Shown here: in pieces, positions 31,365 to 41,052 of the stretch
Position numbering within the stretch: the stretch's first letter is position 1
Layout of the letters: every line of letters begins with the position of its first letter
Assembly (NCBI GenBank): GCA_030710605.1
Contig: CP092865.1
Location: forward strand, 142,380,682 to 142,444,681
Length of the DNA: 64,000 nt
Direction of reading: 5' to 3'
Source: Cordylochernes scorpioides
Taxonomy: Eukaryota; Arthropoda; Arachnida; Pseudoscorpiones; Chernetidae
Notes under the pieces: model-generated
Database searches by the model: none
Seen by the model: the letters and a program-made list of their open reading frames with translations, nothing else
Told to the model about the DNA's origin: nothing
Program-made: the position numbers and the translations under genes

Positions 31365-32580
31365 GGACATAGAGGAATATCGAGAGAAATATATTAATTG
31401 GAGATTTAGGGCAAATAAAAGGATCTCCAATCAGATTCTCGTGGCGAAAATATACTCAATTGATGAACCCGAAATGGGACATTATGTACCTTCCTGCACA
31501 ACTTTGAAGCTTCTGAAATTGATGATATCGAAATTTTATGGAAACTTTAGTGAATGGCTGGCGTTCTGGAATTCTTTTGAAGCAGCTATTCACCAAAACA
31601 ACTCACTGAATCCGATCGATAAATTTACTATCTGAAGTCACATCTCGGCGGAACTGCACTAAACACAGTCGAAGGTTTCGCTTTATCTGCGAACAATTAT
31701 GAGAAAGCTATAAAATTCCTTAAAGACAGATTTGGGCGAGAAGACATTCTGATTAGCCGACATGAACAATTTGTTGTCAATGAGACCACTCAACACGTCA
31801 AGCGATGTAAGAACCTTCGGCGAATTTTTGACAACCTTTCTGTTCAAATAAGAAGTCTCGTCACTACACTAAACGTGTCCATTGATGTTAATGGACAACT
31901 GTTGTGTCCAATATTAATAAAGCTTCTATCTGCTGACCTTAATTTGAAGTTGAACAGAACTGAACAGGTTATGTAATTAATTACTTGATTGCATTTCTAG
32001 AAAGACAATTAACTGCACAGAGGAGGAGTTTTTATAAAGAAAAAGGTACCTGGAATGAATTAACTGAATTCTGCCTAGTGGGTCATCAACTTCTAAAACT
32101 TAATTTATTAAATAAACATCCAAGACCAGATTCTACAATGAAAAAACCAATTGCGACAGCTCAGAACTTTTGAATTCAGTTCACGAATGAATGAATGTGT
32201 ATTTTGTGGTTAAGCACTCATGGAAGCCATAAGTGTGACTTTGCAGCTAATTTGAGTTTAAACAAAAAAAGATCACTCATGAGGAAAAAAGGTGTTTGTT
32301 ATAAATGTCTTAGGCCTTCTCATTTAAGTAAATTTTGCAGAAATGTAGTTTGTTGTTCTATCTGCAACATGCCATCCCACCTGGATGTCATGTGCACAAA
32401 ACGGATTTTAGATCGAGGAGGATCTTCTGAGTCTCCAACGGTGCAAGATGAAACTCTCGCCAACTTATCAACCTCCCCAGATGTCTTGTTACCTACTTTG
32501 AGAGTGACCTCAAAGGGAACAGAACGGAGAAGACACATAATAGACACTGGATCCCAAAGATAATATATTTTACATAGCAC
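31365..32580 (+). pseudogene. BEL-2 gag C-terminus, zinc knuckles and protease start
   Basis: The gag resumes with IEEYREKYINWRFRANK, then the DUF1759-type LLKLMISKFYGNFSEWLAFWNSF and PIDKF. After a stop at 31633 it goes on in another frame with the NYEKAIKFLKDRFG motif (about 31685-31735). Later frames carry CDFAANLSLNKKRSLMRKKG, the knuckles CYKCLRPSHLSKFC and CSICNMPSHLDVMC (about 32295-32397), and the protease active site HIIDTGSQ (about 32537-32560). Homologous sequence, inverted, is at 60761-60930. At least five breaks are present. Confidence 0.82.
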
Positions 32581-33790
32581 AGCAATGGAAATGGAATATA
32601 AGGCATTCCTTGTTTGGAGGATGGATCGAGTACCGATAGTTGAACATGAGGTCTATACCATTCATTTATCTGACATCAATAATTCCTATCGCTGTAAGTT
32701 TGAAGCACTAGGTCAACCCCTTATCTGTGGAAGCATACCTCGGGTGTGTCCTAGATCATTTTTAGAAGGGAGTGAAGAACTCGATGTGTCTGATTTAATG
32801 AGAGACTGTGTAATAGTTCTTATAGGTGCATATACTGGGAGATTGCTAAGTGACGATCAGAGAAGTATCTCATCTGGACTTGTGGCCATCCTTACCAAAC
32901 TAGGATGGACTGTGATTGGAAAGATTCCCTAACATGGAGGTGAGAGATGACACCAGCTCACTTTGCGTTACCACACTTCTATCTTTGGATTTAGAAAACT
33001 TGCGGAAATTAGATGAAATTGGAGTCTCTGACGCGGAGGTTGAGAAGAAACTCATTCATTACAAGTTGAAATGGAGGAACATTTCGCCCACACCACGACG
33101 AGAGATATTGAGGGGCGCTATGAGGTAGCTCTACCCTGGGATTGAGACCTATCGGAAAACCAACTAAGTTCGGTAAGAAGAAAACTTGAAGTTGGAGACA
33201 TGAAATACTATGGAGAATCTTCGAAGAATGGATTAATCAGGGGATAATCGAGTATGCAGAGGATAAAATAGATGGTATACACTACCTGCCACATCGATGT
33301 GCATAAAAGGAACAGTCAAACTTCTAGAATACGACCTACCAGAAGGAGGAAAACTTTCCCTGAATGACTGTCTGGATAAGGGACCGAATTTGATAGAAAT
33401 TATATCAAGACTTTTAAATAAATTCCGGAAATATGAATAGGTGTCTCTTCAATATTAAGAAAGCATTTTACAGATTGAAATAAAGGAAGAAGACCGAGAT
33501 TATTTACGAATCCTGTGGCACACAGAAGACGGAAGATTGATCATGTATTGACATAAAAGGGTTGTTTTTGGAATTTCGACTAGTCCGTATCTTTTAAAGG
33601 CTACCTTATCTCTCCATTTAGATAAGGATCCTGAACATTTAAAAATCACTAAGTCAGAAATAATACTGATGAGACTTATCCAGAGAGAATCGTTTTCAGG
33701 GCATGAAGATATAAACTACAAGGCTTTAAGTTGCTAGTATACTCTTTAGAGATTTTGAGAATAAACTAAAATTTGCAGAAAAAAGATTTC
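32581..33790 (+). pseudogene. BEL-2 protease (DUF1758) and RT remnant
   Basis: A 115-codon frame (32585-32932) resembles the DUF1758-type retropepsin region (LGQPLICGSIPRVCPR...DLMRDCVIVLIGAYTGRLLS, ending GWTVIGKIP). The next frame (32916-33128) shows the pre-RT linker with LRKLDEIGVSDAEVEKKL. From 33130 to 33780 the RT is present only as short shifted pieces, with many stops and no clear YxDD. This is the most decayed part of BEL-2. Confidence 0.7.
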
Positions 33791-34510
33791 GCTAATTTTA
33801 GAATGCCCATTTATTGCCCTCAGATCACTTCTTGGTCTCTTTGCTCATCAAGTGGAACCATGAAACCCACGCGCCCCATCTAAAAACACTCCTCGGTATT
33901 CTGAGGGTAAACTATTGGAAACTAAGATCAAGAAAACCGTCAAGAAGATCATTAATCAATGCATTCGCTGTAAACGATTCACCGCGACACCAGCTAACCG
34001 TCGAAGCAACTTCATTACCAGAAGACAGAGTACAAGATACTGCAGTTTTCAAAATAGTAGGAGTTGATCTAACTGGGCACCTTCTTAAAGAATAAGAAGA
34101 AACATGGATTGTCATCTTCACATGCGCAGTGTATAGAGAGTTCATCTGGAACTTGTGACATCTTTATCTATGCAAGCCTTCCTCAAAGCTACCGTCGATT
34201 TTTGCTCGAAGAGGCCAACCCTTGATTGTGTATTGGATAATGGGACTAATTTCCGCGAGGAATGGCTAATATGTTAAAGAAGATTGATTTTTCGAGATTA
34301 AAATGTGATCCCACATTGAAAACATCACCTGGAAATTCATACAGCCTGATGCTCCTTGGTGGATGGTGGGAGCGTTTGATTGGAATGATGAAACAATTGC
34401 TCTTTAGGATTTCGGCCAAACCTCCTTGGGATATGAAGAATTGTCCATGGTAATGTGTGATGTCAAAAGCATGATGAACTCACGCCCCTGACCTACCTAA
34501 CTGAAGAAAG
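33791..34510 (+). pseudogene. BEL-2 integrase remnant
   Basis: 33814-34095 matches the BEL integrase zinc-binding and core start: LIKWNHETHAPHLKTLLGILRVNYW, then LPEDRVQDTAVFKIVGVDLTGHL. In this frame the Cys pair of the H2C2 motif is replaced by out-of-frame sequence. 34262-34453 contains APWWGGWWERLIGMMKQLL-type sequence (read as LLGGWWERLIGMMKQLLF), the hallmark of BEL integrase C-termini. The frame is broken several times. Confidence 0.78.
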
Positions 34511-34559
34511 TGAGGATCTCGTTCCATTGACATCTTCGTTGTTCTTACATGAGGTCTGA

Positions 34560-34880
34560 GAAGTTGACGTACCAGACCTGGACTTGATTGATAACCAGAC
34601 CCTCTCCCGCAAATCAATATATCAAACGTGTACGAGAAGATCTTAGAGAACGATTTCGTATAGAATATTTTGGATTCCTAAGACACGAGACGCCTGAAGA
34701 CTACCATACCATTCAAGTGGGAGACATGGTACTCATTGGACAAGAGAGTTTAAAGAGACTACACTGGCCGTTAGCCAGATATCCAAAACTATTGGGAGTT
34801 GCGAAAGTGAAAACTTCATAGGTGATAAAATACGACCTATTCAAAAACTCTACAATTTAGAGATAAACCCGAGATAAGAT
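34560..34880 (+). pseudogene. BEL-2 pol C-terminus (DUF5641-like)
   Basis: The frame includes QYIKRVREDLRERFRIEYFGFL, TIQVGDMVLIGQE, RLHWPLARYPKLLG and VAKVKTS, continuing after a stop with IRPIQKLYNLEI. It is a DUF5641-type tail of a BEL/Pao polyprotein. The inverted copy is at 60440-60740, and another relative of its last part is at 36060-36240. Confidence 0.8.
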
Positions 34881-35088
34881 GTCGAAACCTCTGAGAGCGA
34901 TCTCCCACACAAAAGTTCGATTGAAACCTGAAAGGACCCTTTGATTTCACAGCAAGAGCAACATCACATTGGAACCGAATGTTGTGTCAAGATATGGACG
35001 ACACATCAAGTGACCCAACCGATTGGATCTACTGAACTTTTCCTTTCCATGTTTGAGTGTCGAAGCGCCAACTCAAAGGTGGGAGAAA

Positions 35089-35443
35089 TGTTGAAAAAGA
35101 GTGAGGCAGCCAATGGGAGGCAGACGGAGGGGGCTAAGGGGATGCAGCGGCTGGAATGAGGAAAAAAACAAAGAACTTGTGAACAAATTTCAAACTGAAA
35201 GATTTGCCCTGATCCCCGATTCTTTTAGTGTAAATACATTTAAATATATAATTCATTAAATAATCCTTTACTATTTTCTTAATTGATAATAATATAATTT
35301 TCCCTCCTTTTCGTCTTTATTTTAAAAGTGGTACAAGCAGCGACACCTCAACTTTGAACCTTCAACCCGCCGACCAAGAATAGAGGTGAGTGACACCCTC
35401 TATAGAACTTAGAACGTGTCACAACAGATGCGGTGAAATTACA
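35089..35443 (+). repeat. BEL-2 3' LTR
   Basis: It begins TGTTGAAAAAGAG directly after the purine tract AAAGGTGGGAGAAA and ends near GTGAAATTACA. About 355 bp, matching 59837-60194 (inverted) and 20079-20682 once the latter's insertion is discounted. A CATTGG...CCAATG-type context and TGTTGTGTCAAGATATGG lie just upstream in the 3' untranslated part. Confidence 0.75.
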
Positions 35444-35689
35444 ATAACATTTAATAACATGTTATTCTTTAGTAACAACTTTTTCATTTTAATAATTTGC
35501 ACTTAATTTTTTTATTTCATAATGGTGTCATTTTTAATATGGCGTCGATGTTACCTATATTCTCCTAAAATCTGCTTTTCGGCTTCAATTTTTATAGCTG
35601 CTTTTTATTTTTGTAATATAAATTAATCTATATATATATATAAAAGTCAGTGTATGTATATATATATGTTGTAATATATTCCAATGTAA

Positions 35690-35850
35690 AAAAAGAAAGA
35701 ATAAAAAAAATGGTTGGCCAAATATAAGGGAAAAGGCTAAATCAATGTTTAATTGATTTCTGTTCCACCAGATGGAGCTCTGCCTTCTGTAAAGCACATG
35801 TGCTCCTGGTCAGGATATGCCATTTTCATTTTTGATATTCCAATATATAT
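35690..35850 (-). mobile_element. Foldback MITE fragment
   Basis: Matches the reverse complement of 50866-50975: CCACCAGATGGAGCTCTGCC, AAAGCACATGTGCTCCTGGTCAGGA, and an AT-rich end. It is absent from the inverted partner of this region (59560-59640), so it inserted after that duplication. It represents a single arm of the family. Confidence 0.6.
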
Positions 35851-36059
35851 CTATGTCTCCATGTGTTGTATTGATGTAGTGTAATTACCAAGGAAACAAA
35901 ATTTCGAGTGAGTGACAGTCGGCGCCGGTAGGAGGAAAGAGGTCAGTTGGGTTCCCAGGTGTGCCCCTTTCTTACTCAAACAGATTAGTCCGGTTTGAAA
36001 CATGATTGACAGACCCCTCTAGACAGTTCTCCCTGACCGGCGTCGGCTACACTACAGGG

Positions 36060-36269
36060 TTGCAAAGGTTAAAGCTTCAGGTGATAAAATACAACTATTA
36101 AAAACTCTACAATTTAGAGATAACGCCCGAAATAAGATGTCTAGACCCTCTGAAGGAGCGATCTCCACACAAGAAATTCGATTGAAAAAGAGAACCCTTT
36201 GATTTCCCAGCAAGACAAATTGAAACCCGAATGTTGTGTCAAGATGTTGGAGTATGCTGAAGACAAATC
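36060..36269 (+). pseudogene. Second BEL pol tail remnant
   Basis: Homologous to 34800-34990: GGTGATAAAATACxxC, AAAAACTCTACAATTTAGAGATAA, GAAATAAGATGTC and AACCCGAATGTTGTGTCAAGAT. It encodes the last residues of a DUF5641-like tail in broken frames. It is followed at 36270 by TGTTGGAGTATGCTGAAG, plausibly the start of a different LTR. Confidence 0.6.
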
Positions 36270-36389
36270 TAATATAATAATTTGTAGATAGCTGGTGGCC
36301 TTTATAAGCTTAAATGGAATGAAAGGATGTCTGCTGTAGGGGGTACAATGTTAATAATAATTTTTGAAAAAAGAGCTCACCAGTATGTA

Positions 36390-36680
36390 AGAGTTGTGGC
36401 AGGCGAGGCATGAGTCCCTGAGGACCGATTCCGACAGCCAACTGACTGCTGTAGCATGCAGCCTGGACTACAAGGCAACCCTACTCCTGGTCCAGAACCC
36501 CATGGACATCTTCAAGGAGATGGCATACTACAGGAGCTCACCACTGACCAGGGTGTGTGTGTGAGGGACTGCACCAAGTCTGGTGTGGGAGCTGGAAATT
36601 GTGCGGGAAGAATTGTTTTAAAAAAGGCCTATAGACCTCCCTTGCCTTCCTATCTGGTCTACACACCCCATGTGACCTGC
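36390..36680 (+). other. GC-rich segment with possible captured coding sequence
   Basis: This stretch and its inverted partner (54340-54610) share open frames, for example one reading MQPGLQGNPTPGPE...GRIVLKKAYRPP. A second frame contains SQLTAVACSLDYKATLL and EMAYYRSSPLTR (EMACYRSSPLTR in the partner). I do not recognise either. Differences between the copies are mostly amino-acid-changing in both frames, so there is no sign of purifying selection. It could be a host exon or 3' region captured by an element, or just element noncoding DNA. Confidence 0.3.
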
Positions 36681-36780
36681 TGTGATCTGCTTTTCGGCTT
36701 CAATTTTTAGAGCTATTTTTGTTTTTGTAATATAATTAATCTATATATATATATATATAAGTCAGTGTATGTATGCAAAT

Positions 36781-38013
36781 ATATATATTAGAAAATGTTC
36801 CCAGCTTCGCCGAGTAAAAGTTTGCCTAACGAACATTTGATAATACAATTCTAGAAAACATCCAATCCACCTATTATAGATTATAAACGTATATAAATAT
36901 TGTTATATATGTTTAAATATATTTTTGAAACAATTTTTTAAAAACATTATTAAATTTTAAATGAGATATTTTCTTTAAATATATATTAATATTTAAATGC
37001 CAAGATTTTTTTCCGTCATTGGAATATTATATTACTAAATCCTCAAATTAAATATTAAAATAATTATACTTGGAACACAATTTAGCATTTTTAGAATTAA
37101 TAAATGTAATTTCACCAGATACCGCGAGAGGCGCTGCTTGTGAGTGAAAGTAGAAAATATGCAAATTAAATTGCAACAAATGTTTATTTCAAATCAAATT
37201 CAAACCAGAAACCTTCCCAGTAGTATAGTAAATAACTTCCTAGAGTTTCACGGCGATTGGATGTTCTTACCTTTTAAATACATTCTTTGTGTAAACAAAC
37301 TACGTGTAAATTATTAACCAATCAAATTCATTTATCGTCGCAACCAGTGCTGTGCCAAGTGGTAAAAGGCTGGAACTAAAGCTTTTTGATTTTACATTTT
37401 TTTTAAAAAGCACCTTAACCTTTTTAGTTTTTTTAATAGCCTATATGTTATATGAAATCTTCAGCTACCTACATCCAAATTTCATAATGATTGATTCTGT
37501 AGATTTTGCGCAGCGCGATAACAAACATTTATTTTGGATTTCATTTTTATAGATATAAGGATGGAAGGATGTATGTATATCCACTATACAAATCCTCAAC
37601 AGGGACCTAATCTGGCTGAAATTTTAACAGGAAATAGAGAAAAAATCTGGAAGAGATATTTGTAGTATTTTAAGCTAAGAAAAATTAAAATTGACCAAAC
37701 TCAATGCAAAATAGTTATTTTGAGTCTGAAAATGATTGACTCTATAGCTGCATCATGTTAGCTGTATCAAGTCCAGTGATTTCTATGAAAAATGATAAAG
37801 GCATAATTTGGATTATAGATTAGAAAAACAAGGTAATAAGATTGATAAAGCACAATTTGGATAATAGATTATAATTATAAAAGCATGTGATATTTTTCTC
37901 ATTGTTTTTTGTCTGATGGTAGCAACACTGTGACCAAAACATCACACACTAATTATTTATTTGGTCTTTTTACGTTGTGTTTCTAACCTATGATCTAAAT
38001 TATGCCTTATTAA
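36781..38013. other. AT-rich DNA without recognised genes
   Basis: No gene recognised. The longest frame (37352-37552) is Phe/Leu-rich low complexity. A short GC-richer patch with CACCAGATACCGCGAGAGGCG lies at 37105-37130. A repeated CATAATTTGGATTATAGATTA motif occurs near 37803 and 37851. Confidence 0.4.
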
Positions 38014-38335
38014 ATTATTGAAATGTGTTTGAAAATAATCAGAAATAGCATTACTATCATCAAAGTACTAAAATCATTTGAATACTTTTCAAATGATCTT
38101 AACAATGCTGTTATCAAAACTACCAACAAATGTCAAAATTTGGATGTACCCTTTGTTTATAATCTATAATTCAAATTTTGTACTTTACCAAGTATCTCTA
38201 ACCCTTTGAGTGGTGTGGTGTCATTTTGTCGCTTAAACATTTATTTTCCAAAAATGATCAATATTTTAATTTATTCTGAAATAGATTTTTTTATTTGATT
38301 AAAGATTTGATATGTTATATATATATATATTTTTT

Positions 38336-38401
38336 TTTAATTAAAAAGGCATATATTGGATCAAATATATTTTTGATCCAATATATGCCTTTTTAATTAA
38401 A
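38336..38401. repeat. Perfect 30-bp hairpin
   Basis: Two exact 30-base arms (38336-38365 and 38372-38401, core AAAAAGGCATATATTGGATC) separated by only six bases. The AAAAAGGC edge recurs at the tips of the nearby foldback MITEs, so this may be two MITE termini joined head to head. Confidence 0.85.
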
Positions 38402-38503
38402 GATTTATCTATGGATTGCTCTATTTTCAAAAATATATATATATATGAAAAATAGTACAAATGTAATATTGTACTGGGAAAAGGTGCATAAATTAAGAAA
38501 AAT

Positions 38504-38856
38504 GGCTTCTCCTTATCTTGCAACTGAAAGTTGGTGATGGCTTGCGCCATCTATCAGTATAAATATCAACTATTCTCGTTGATTTTTAATAATTCCAGAA
38601 TTGGCCAAATACCCATTCTTGATTAATTAAGAAAAGCTAACGACGGACGCATTTCAGGCTGTTGGCCCTCATCAGCGTGGTGTAAACTGTACCTCAACGA
38701 CCAAAAAATTGGTCATTAAGGCATCCTGAAAAATCAAAAAACGGGTAGTATTTGGCCAATTCTGGAATAATTAAAAATCAACAAGAATAGTTGATATTTA
38801 TTCCGATAGATGGCGCAAGCCATCAGCAACTTTCAGTTGCACGATAAGGAGAAGGC
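38504..38856. mobile_element. Foldback MITE
   Basis: Inverted arms of about 105-110 bp (38504-38612 and 38752-38856) share GATGGCTTGCGCCATCTATC, GTTGATTTTTAAT and ATTCCAGAATTGGCCAAATA with a few mismatches. The spacer contains GGCTGTTGGCCCTCATCAGCGTGG, also present in the 50.9-kb and 42.7-kb members. No coding capacity. Confidence 0.8.
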
Positions 38857-39011
38857 TTTTTTAAAAATATATATACAAGGTGCGTTCATTAATTTCCAGG
38901 ATTAAAAAAAAAATATATAAAAAAGCTATAGAAAATATTTTTTTACAGAGTTGAATATTGGACACTAGACGAATGGCCCGGGCAACGCCCGGGTTTTACC
39001 CGAGTGCGTAT

Positions 39012-39204
39012 ATATTTTAAAAACGTTTTAATTCAAATACTATTCGTTACAATTATAAATTGGCGCCATGGATGTCACTTGTGAAACGTCGCGTTCCAAA
39101 CTGTGTGTTTTAAAACGTTTTAATTAAAATACTATTCGTTACAATTATAAATTGGCGCCGTGGATGTCTCTCTTGTGAAACGTCCCGCCCCAAACTGTGT
39201 GTGT
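39012..39204. repeat. 95-bp direct repeats
   Basis: Two tandem units contain ACTATTCGTTACAATTATAA, TTGGCGCC.TGGATGTC and CCAAACTGTGTG. A third partial unit lies at 39550-39600 after the internal copy of the Helitron-like hairpin. Part of the non-autonomous element. Confidence 0.8.
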
Positions 39205-39647
39205 CTTGAAAATATAAAAATAAAAATGTGAATTTTCATAAAGATTATATCATGTCGTTTTTTTTTTTGCATTTCCTACTAAATCGATAGAGATAATTAC
39301 ATTTGCAACATGAACTTAGGTATATTGACTAAATAGAAAACTGCATAGTAATAAAGATCATTTTTTAAAGGCACCATATCGTTTTTTTTTCAATAAAATC
39401 GAAACGAAAATTAATGATAATTGCCTTAAAAAGAAATTGCCTTAAAAAAAGAAACATTCGCGGTGATTTTGTCTTGCATTCGTTTATACAATTATTATAT
39501 ACGAATGACCCGGGCAACGCCCGGGTTTTACCCGATTAAATGCTTTTGTTCAAAATACTATTCGTTACAATTATAAATTGGCGCCGTGGATGTCATTCTT
39601 GTATAATATATAAATGAGTTTTAAAAATTGTAAAAAAAAAAAAAAAT

Positions 39648-39715
39648 GCATCGGCCGGGAATCGAACCGGGCCGCCCGCGTGGCAGGCGAGCATTCTACC
39701 ACTGAACCACGATGG
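39648..39715 (-). tRNA. tRNA-Gly(GCC)-like sequence, probably a pseudogene
   Basis: The reverse strand matches animal tRNA-Gly-GCC almost throughout: A box TGGTTCAGTGGTAGAATGC, anticodon loop CTGCCAC (anticodon at 39682-39684), B box region GGTTCGATTCCCGG and 3' acceptor strand CCGATGCA, followed by a run of T that would end Pol III transcription. Compared with the functional gene it lacks one G after the 5' acceptor strand and one base in the T-stem, and base 1 is C instead of G, so acceptor and T stems are imperfect. It lies inside the Helitron-like insertion. Confidence 0.75.
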
Positions 39716-39891
39716 TAATGAAAATCCCATCCGTGAGCTTCAGACAAACAAACAGACAAACAGACAGAATAAGGCAAATATATAAGTAGATTCGACCACA
39801 CCTGACTGAAAGCATGAGTCCGTGGCGCACGCGCCGATCTAAAAATAGAACAAAACATCTTCCTTGTAAGGTTCGCATTTCTAATTTTAAA

Positions 39892-40560
39892 ATGGCCATT
39901 TTCGAAGAGCAGAGAATCTGCATTAAGTTTTGTTTTAAATTGAAAAAAGGTGCTACTGAGACGTATGAATTGATTAAAGAAGCTTTTGGCGATGCAGCTT
40001 TATCCTGTTCAAGAACTTTTGAATGGTTTTCACGCTTCCAAAAAGGTCGGGAAAAGGTAAACGATGATCAGCATACTGGGCGTCCAAGATCATTTCGTTG
40101 CGAGGAAAACAAGCTCAAAATAAAGGAGTTAATTAAATCTAACAGAAGAATTTCTATTAAAGACTTATCTTCAGAGACTGGACTATCTGTTTATTTGGGG
40201 ATAATGAGGTGCTTAAGGGAGGCAGTGCGCCTTAAAAGACCTGAAAGATGGCAAAACAATGACTGGATACTTCACGTCGGTAATGCGCGGCCGCACACAG
40301 CCCATGTTGTTTTGCAGTTCTTGGCCAAGCATTCTACCAATCAGATCCCTCATCACCCTATTCCCCAGACTTAGCCCAATGACTTTTTACTCTATCCTAA
40401 ATTGAAAATGAACTTGAAAGGAAGGAAATTTGACAACGTTGATATGATACAAACTGAATCGAAGGCAACCTTGAGGAACCTCTCAAAAAGTGATTTTATC
40501 TCCTGCTTGGAAAAAAAAAAATGGAACGGGTGTATTGAGGCAGGGGGCATATTTTGAAAA
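39892..40560 (+). pseudogene. Mariner transposase remnant
   Basis: ATG 39892 starts the N-terminal DNA-binding half (FCFKLKKGATETYELIKEAF, SRTFEWFSRFQKGREKV, HTGRPRS, ISIKDLSSETGLS). It then jumps directly to the C-terminal catalytic region (RPERWQNNDWILHVGNARPHTA), losing the first catalytic Asp region. The second catalytic site has HVGNARPH where HDNARPH is usual. The SPDLAPNDF block with the third Asp is out of frame, and the C-terminal MNLKGRKFDNV-type and GCIEAGG-type sequence follows in other frames to about 40560. It cannot be active. Confidence 0.85.
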
Positions 40561-40654
40561 ATATTTATATTAGTTTTTTTATTTGTTTTATTTTTTCAAA
40601 GATACAGAGCAGTCCTGGAAATTAATGAACGCCTTGTATATATATATATTGAAA

Positions 40655-41052
40655 TATATATTTAAAAAAAGGTATCTTATTGTGCAACTGATCGGTTACT
40701 GACAGCAATTTTCAGTTGCAGGATAAGGACATGCCCTTTTCTTTTTCATAATTTATGCACCTTATCCTAGGACAATGTCACATTTCTACCATTATTTCAC
40801 ATTACGTCGCGGTCTCACACATTCTGGATACCCGTTTCATGATTTTTAAGGATGCCTGAATGATCAGTTTTTTGCTCGTTAAAACACAATTGAAACCACA
40901 CTAGCTCTAAACATGTACCTGGTTAGCTTTTAATTCTGGAATAAAATTAAAATAAATGAGAATAGTAATATTTATTCTGATATATGGTGCAAGCCATTAG
41001 CTAATTTGAGGTGCACGATAAGGAGATGCCTTTTTCTTTTTCATAATGTATA
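40655..41052 (-). repeat. Inverted arm with foldback-MITE sequence
   Basis: Reverse complement of 42644-43020: TTATTGTGCAACTGATC, TTTCAGTTGCAGGATAAGGACATGCC, TGATTTTTAAGGATGCCTGAATGA, AGCCATTAGC. It belongs to the same family as the 38.5-kb MITE. Confidence 0.7.

Larger units (their letters stand above)
35444..36780 (+). repeat. Composite repeat unit flanking BEL-2 (also inverted at 54.2-59.8 kb)
   Basis: The segment is shared with the reverse complement of 54330-54995 plus 59395-59836. CTGCTTTTCGGCTTCAATTT followed by (TA)n and AGTCAGTGTATGTATG occurs twice, near 35573-35655 and 36688-36770, bracketing the unit like direct terminal repeats. Inside are a foldback-MITE fragment (35690-35850), a GAGTGAGTGACAGTCGGCGCC block (35908-35935), a second BEL pol tail (36060-36240) and the GC-rich stretch 36390-36680. 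Confidence 0.6.
38965..39837 (-). mobile_element. Helitron-like insertion
   Basis: Read on the minus strand it begins TCGGCGCGTGCG and ends with a CCCGGGC-GTT-GCCCGGG hairpin followed eight bases later by CTAG. It lies between a host A and T, the canonical Helitron layout (5' TC, subterminal hairpin, 3' CTRR, insertion into AT). No Rep/helicase gene, so it is non-autonomous. It contains about 95-bp tandem repeats, a second copy of the hairpin end (about 39502-39536) without CTAG, and a tRNA-Gly-like sequence near its 5' end. Confidence 0.65.
38876..40637 (+). mobile_element. Mariner element, inactive, with nested insertion
   Basis: The terminal inverted repeats read ACAAGGTGCGTTCATTAATT at the left (38876) and, reverse-complemented, ACAAGGCGTTCATTAATTTC at the right (about 40637), both continuing TTCCAGGA and flanked by TA-rich DNA. 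The transposase is internally deleted and 873 bp of other DNA (38965-39837) interrupts the leader. Left of the insertion is GAATATTGGACA and right of it TCTAAAAATAGAAC, which join to a continuous mariner leader. Confidence 0.85.

Noticed and set aside
20079..35443. 20079 and 35089 LTRs as the two LTRs of one BEL-2 element
   Set aside because: Family and orientation agree, but the flanking bases do not match as a target duplication, no primer site follows 20682, and the outer flank of the right LTR is shared with another copy; left open rather than claimed.
39648..39715. Functional tRNA-Gly gene
   Set aside because: Acceptor and T stems have deletions or mismatches and the sequence sits inside a mobile element; listed as a likely pseudogene.
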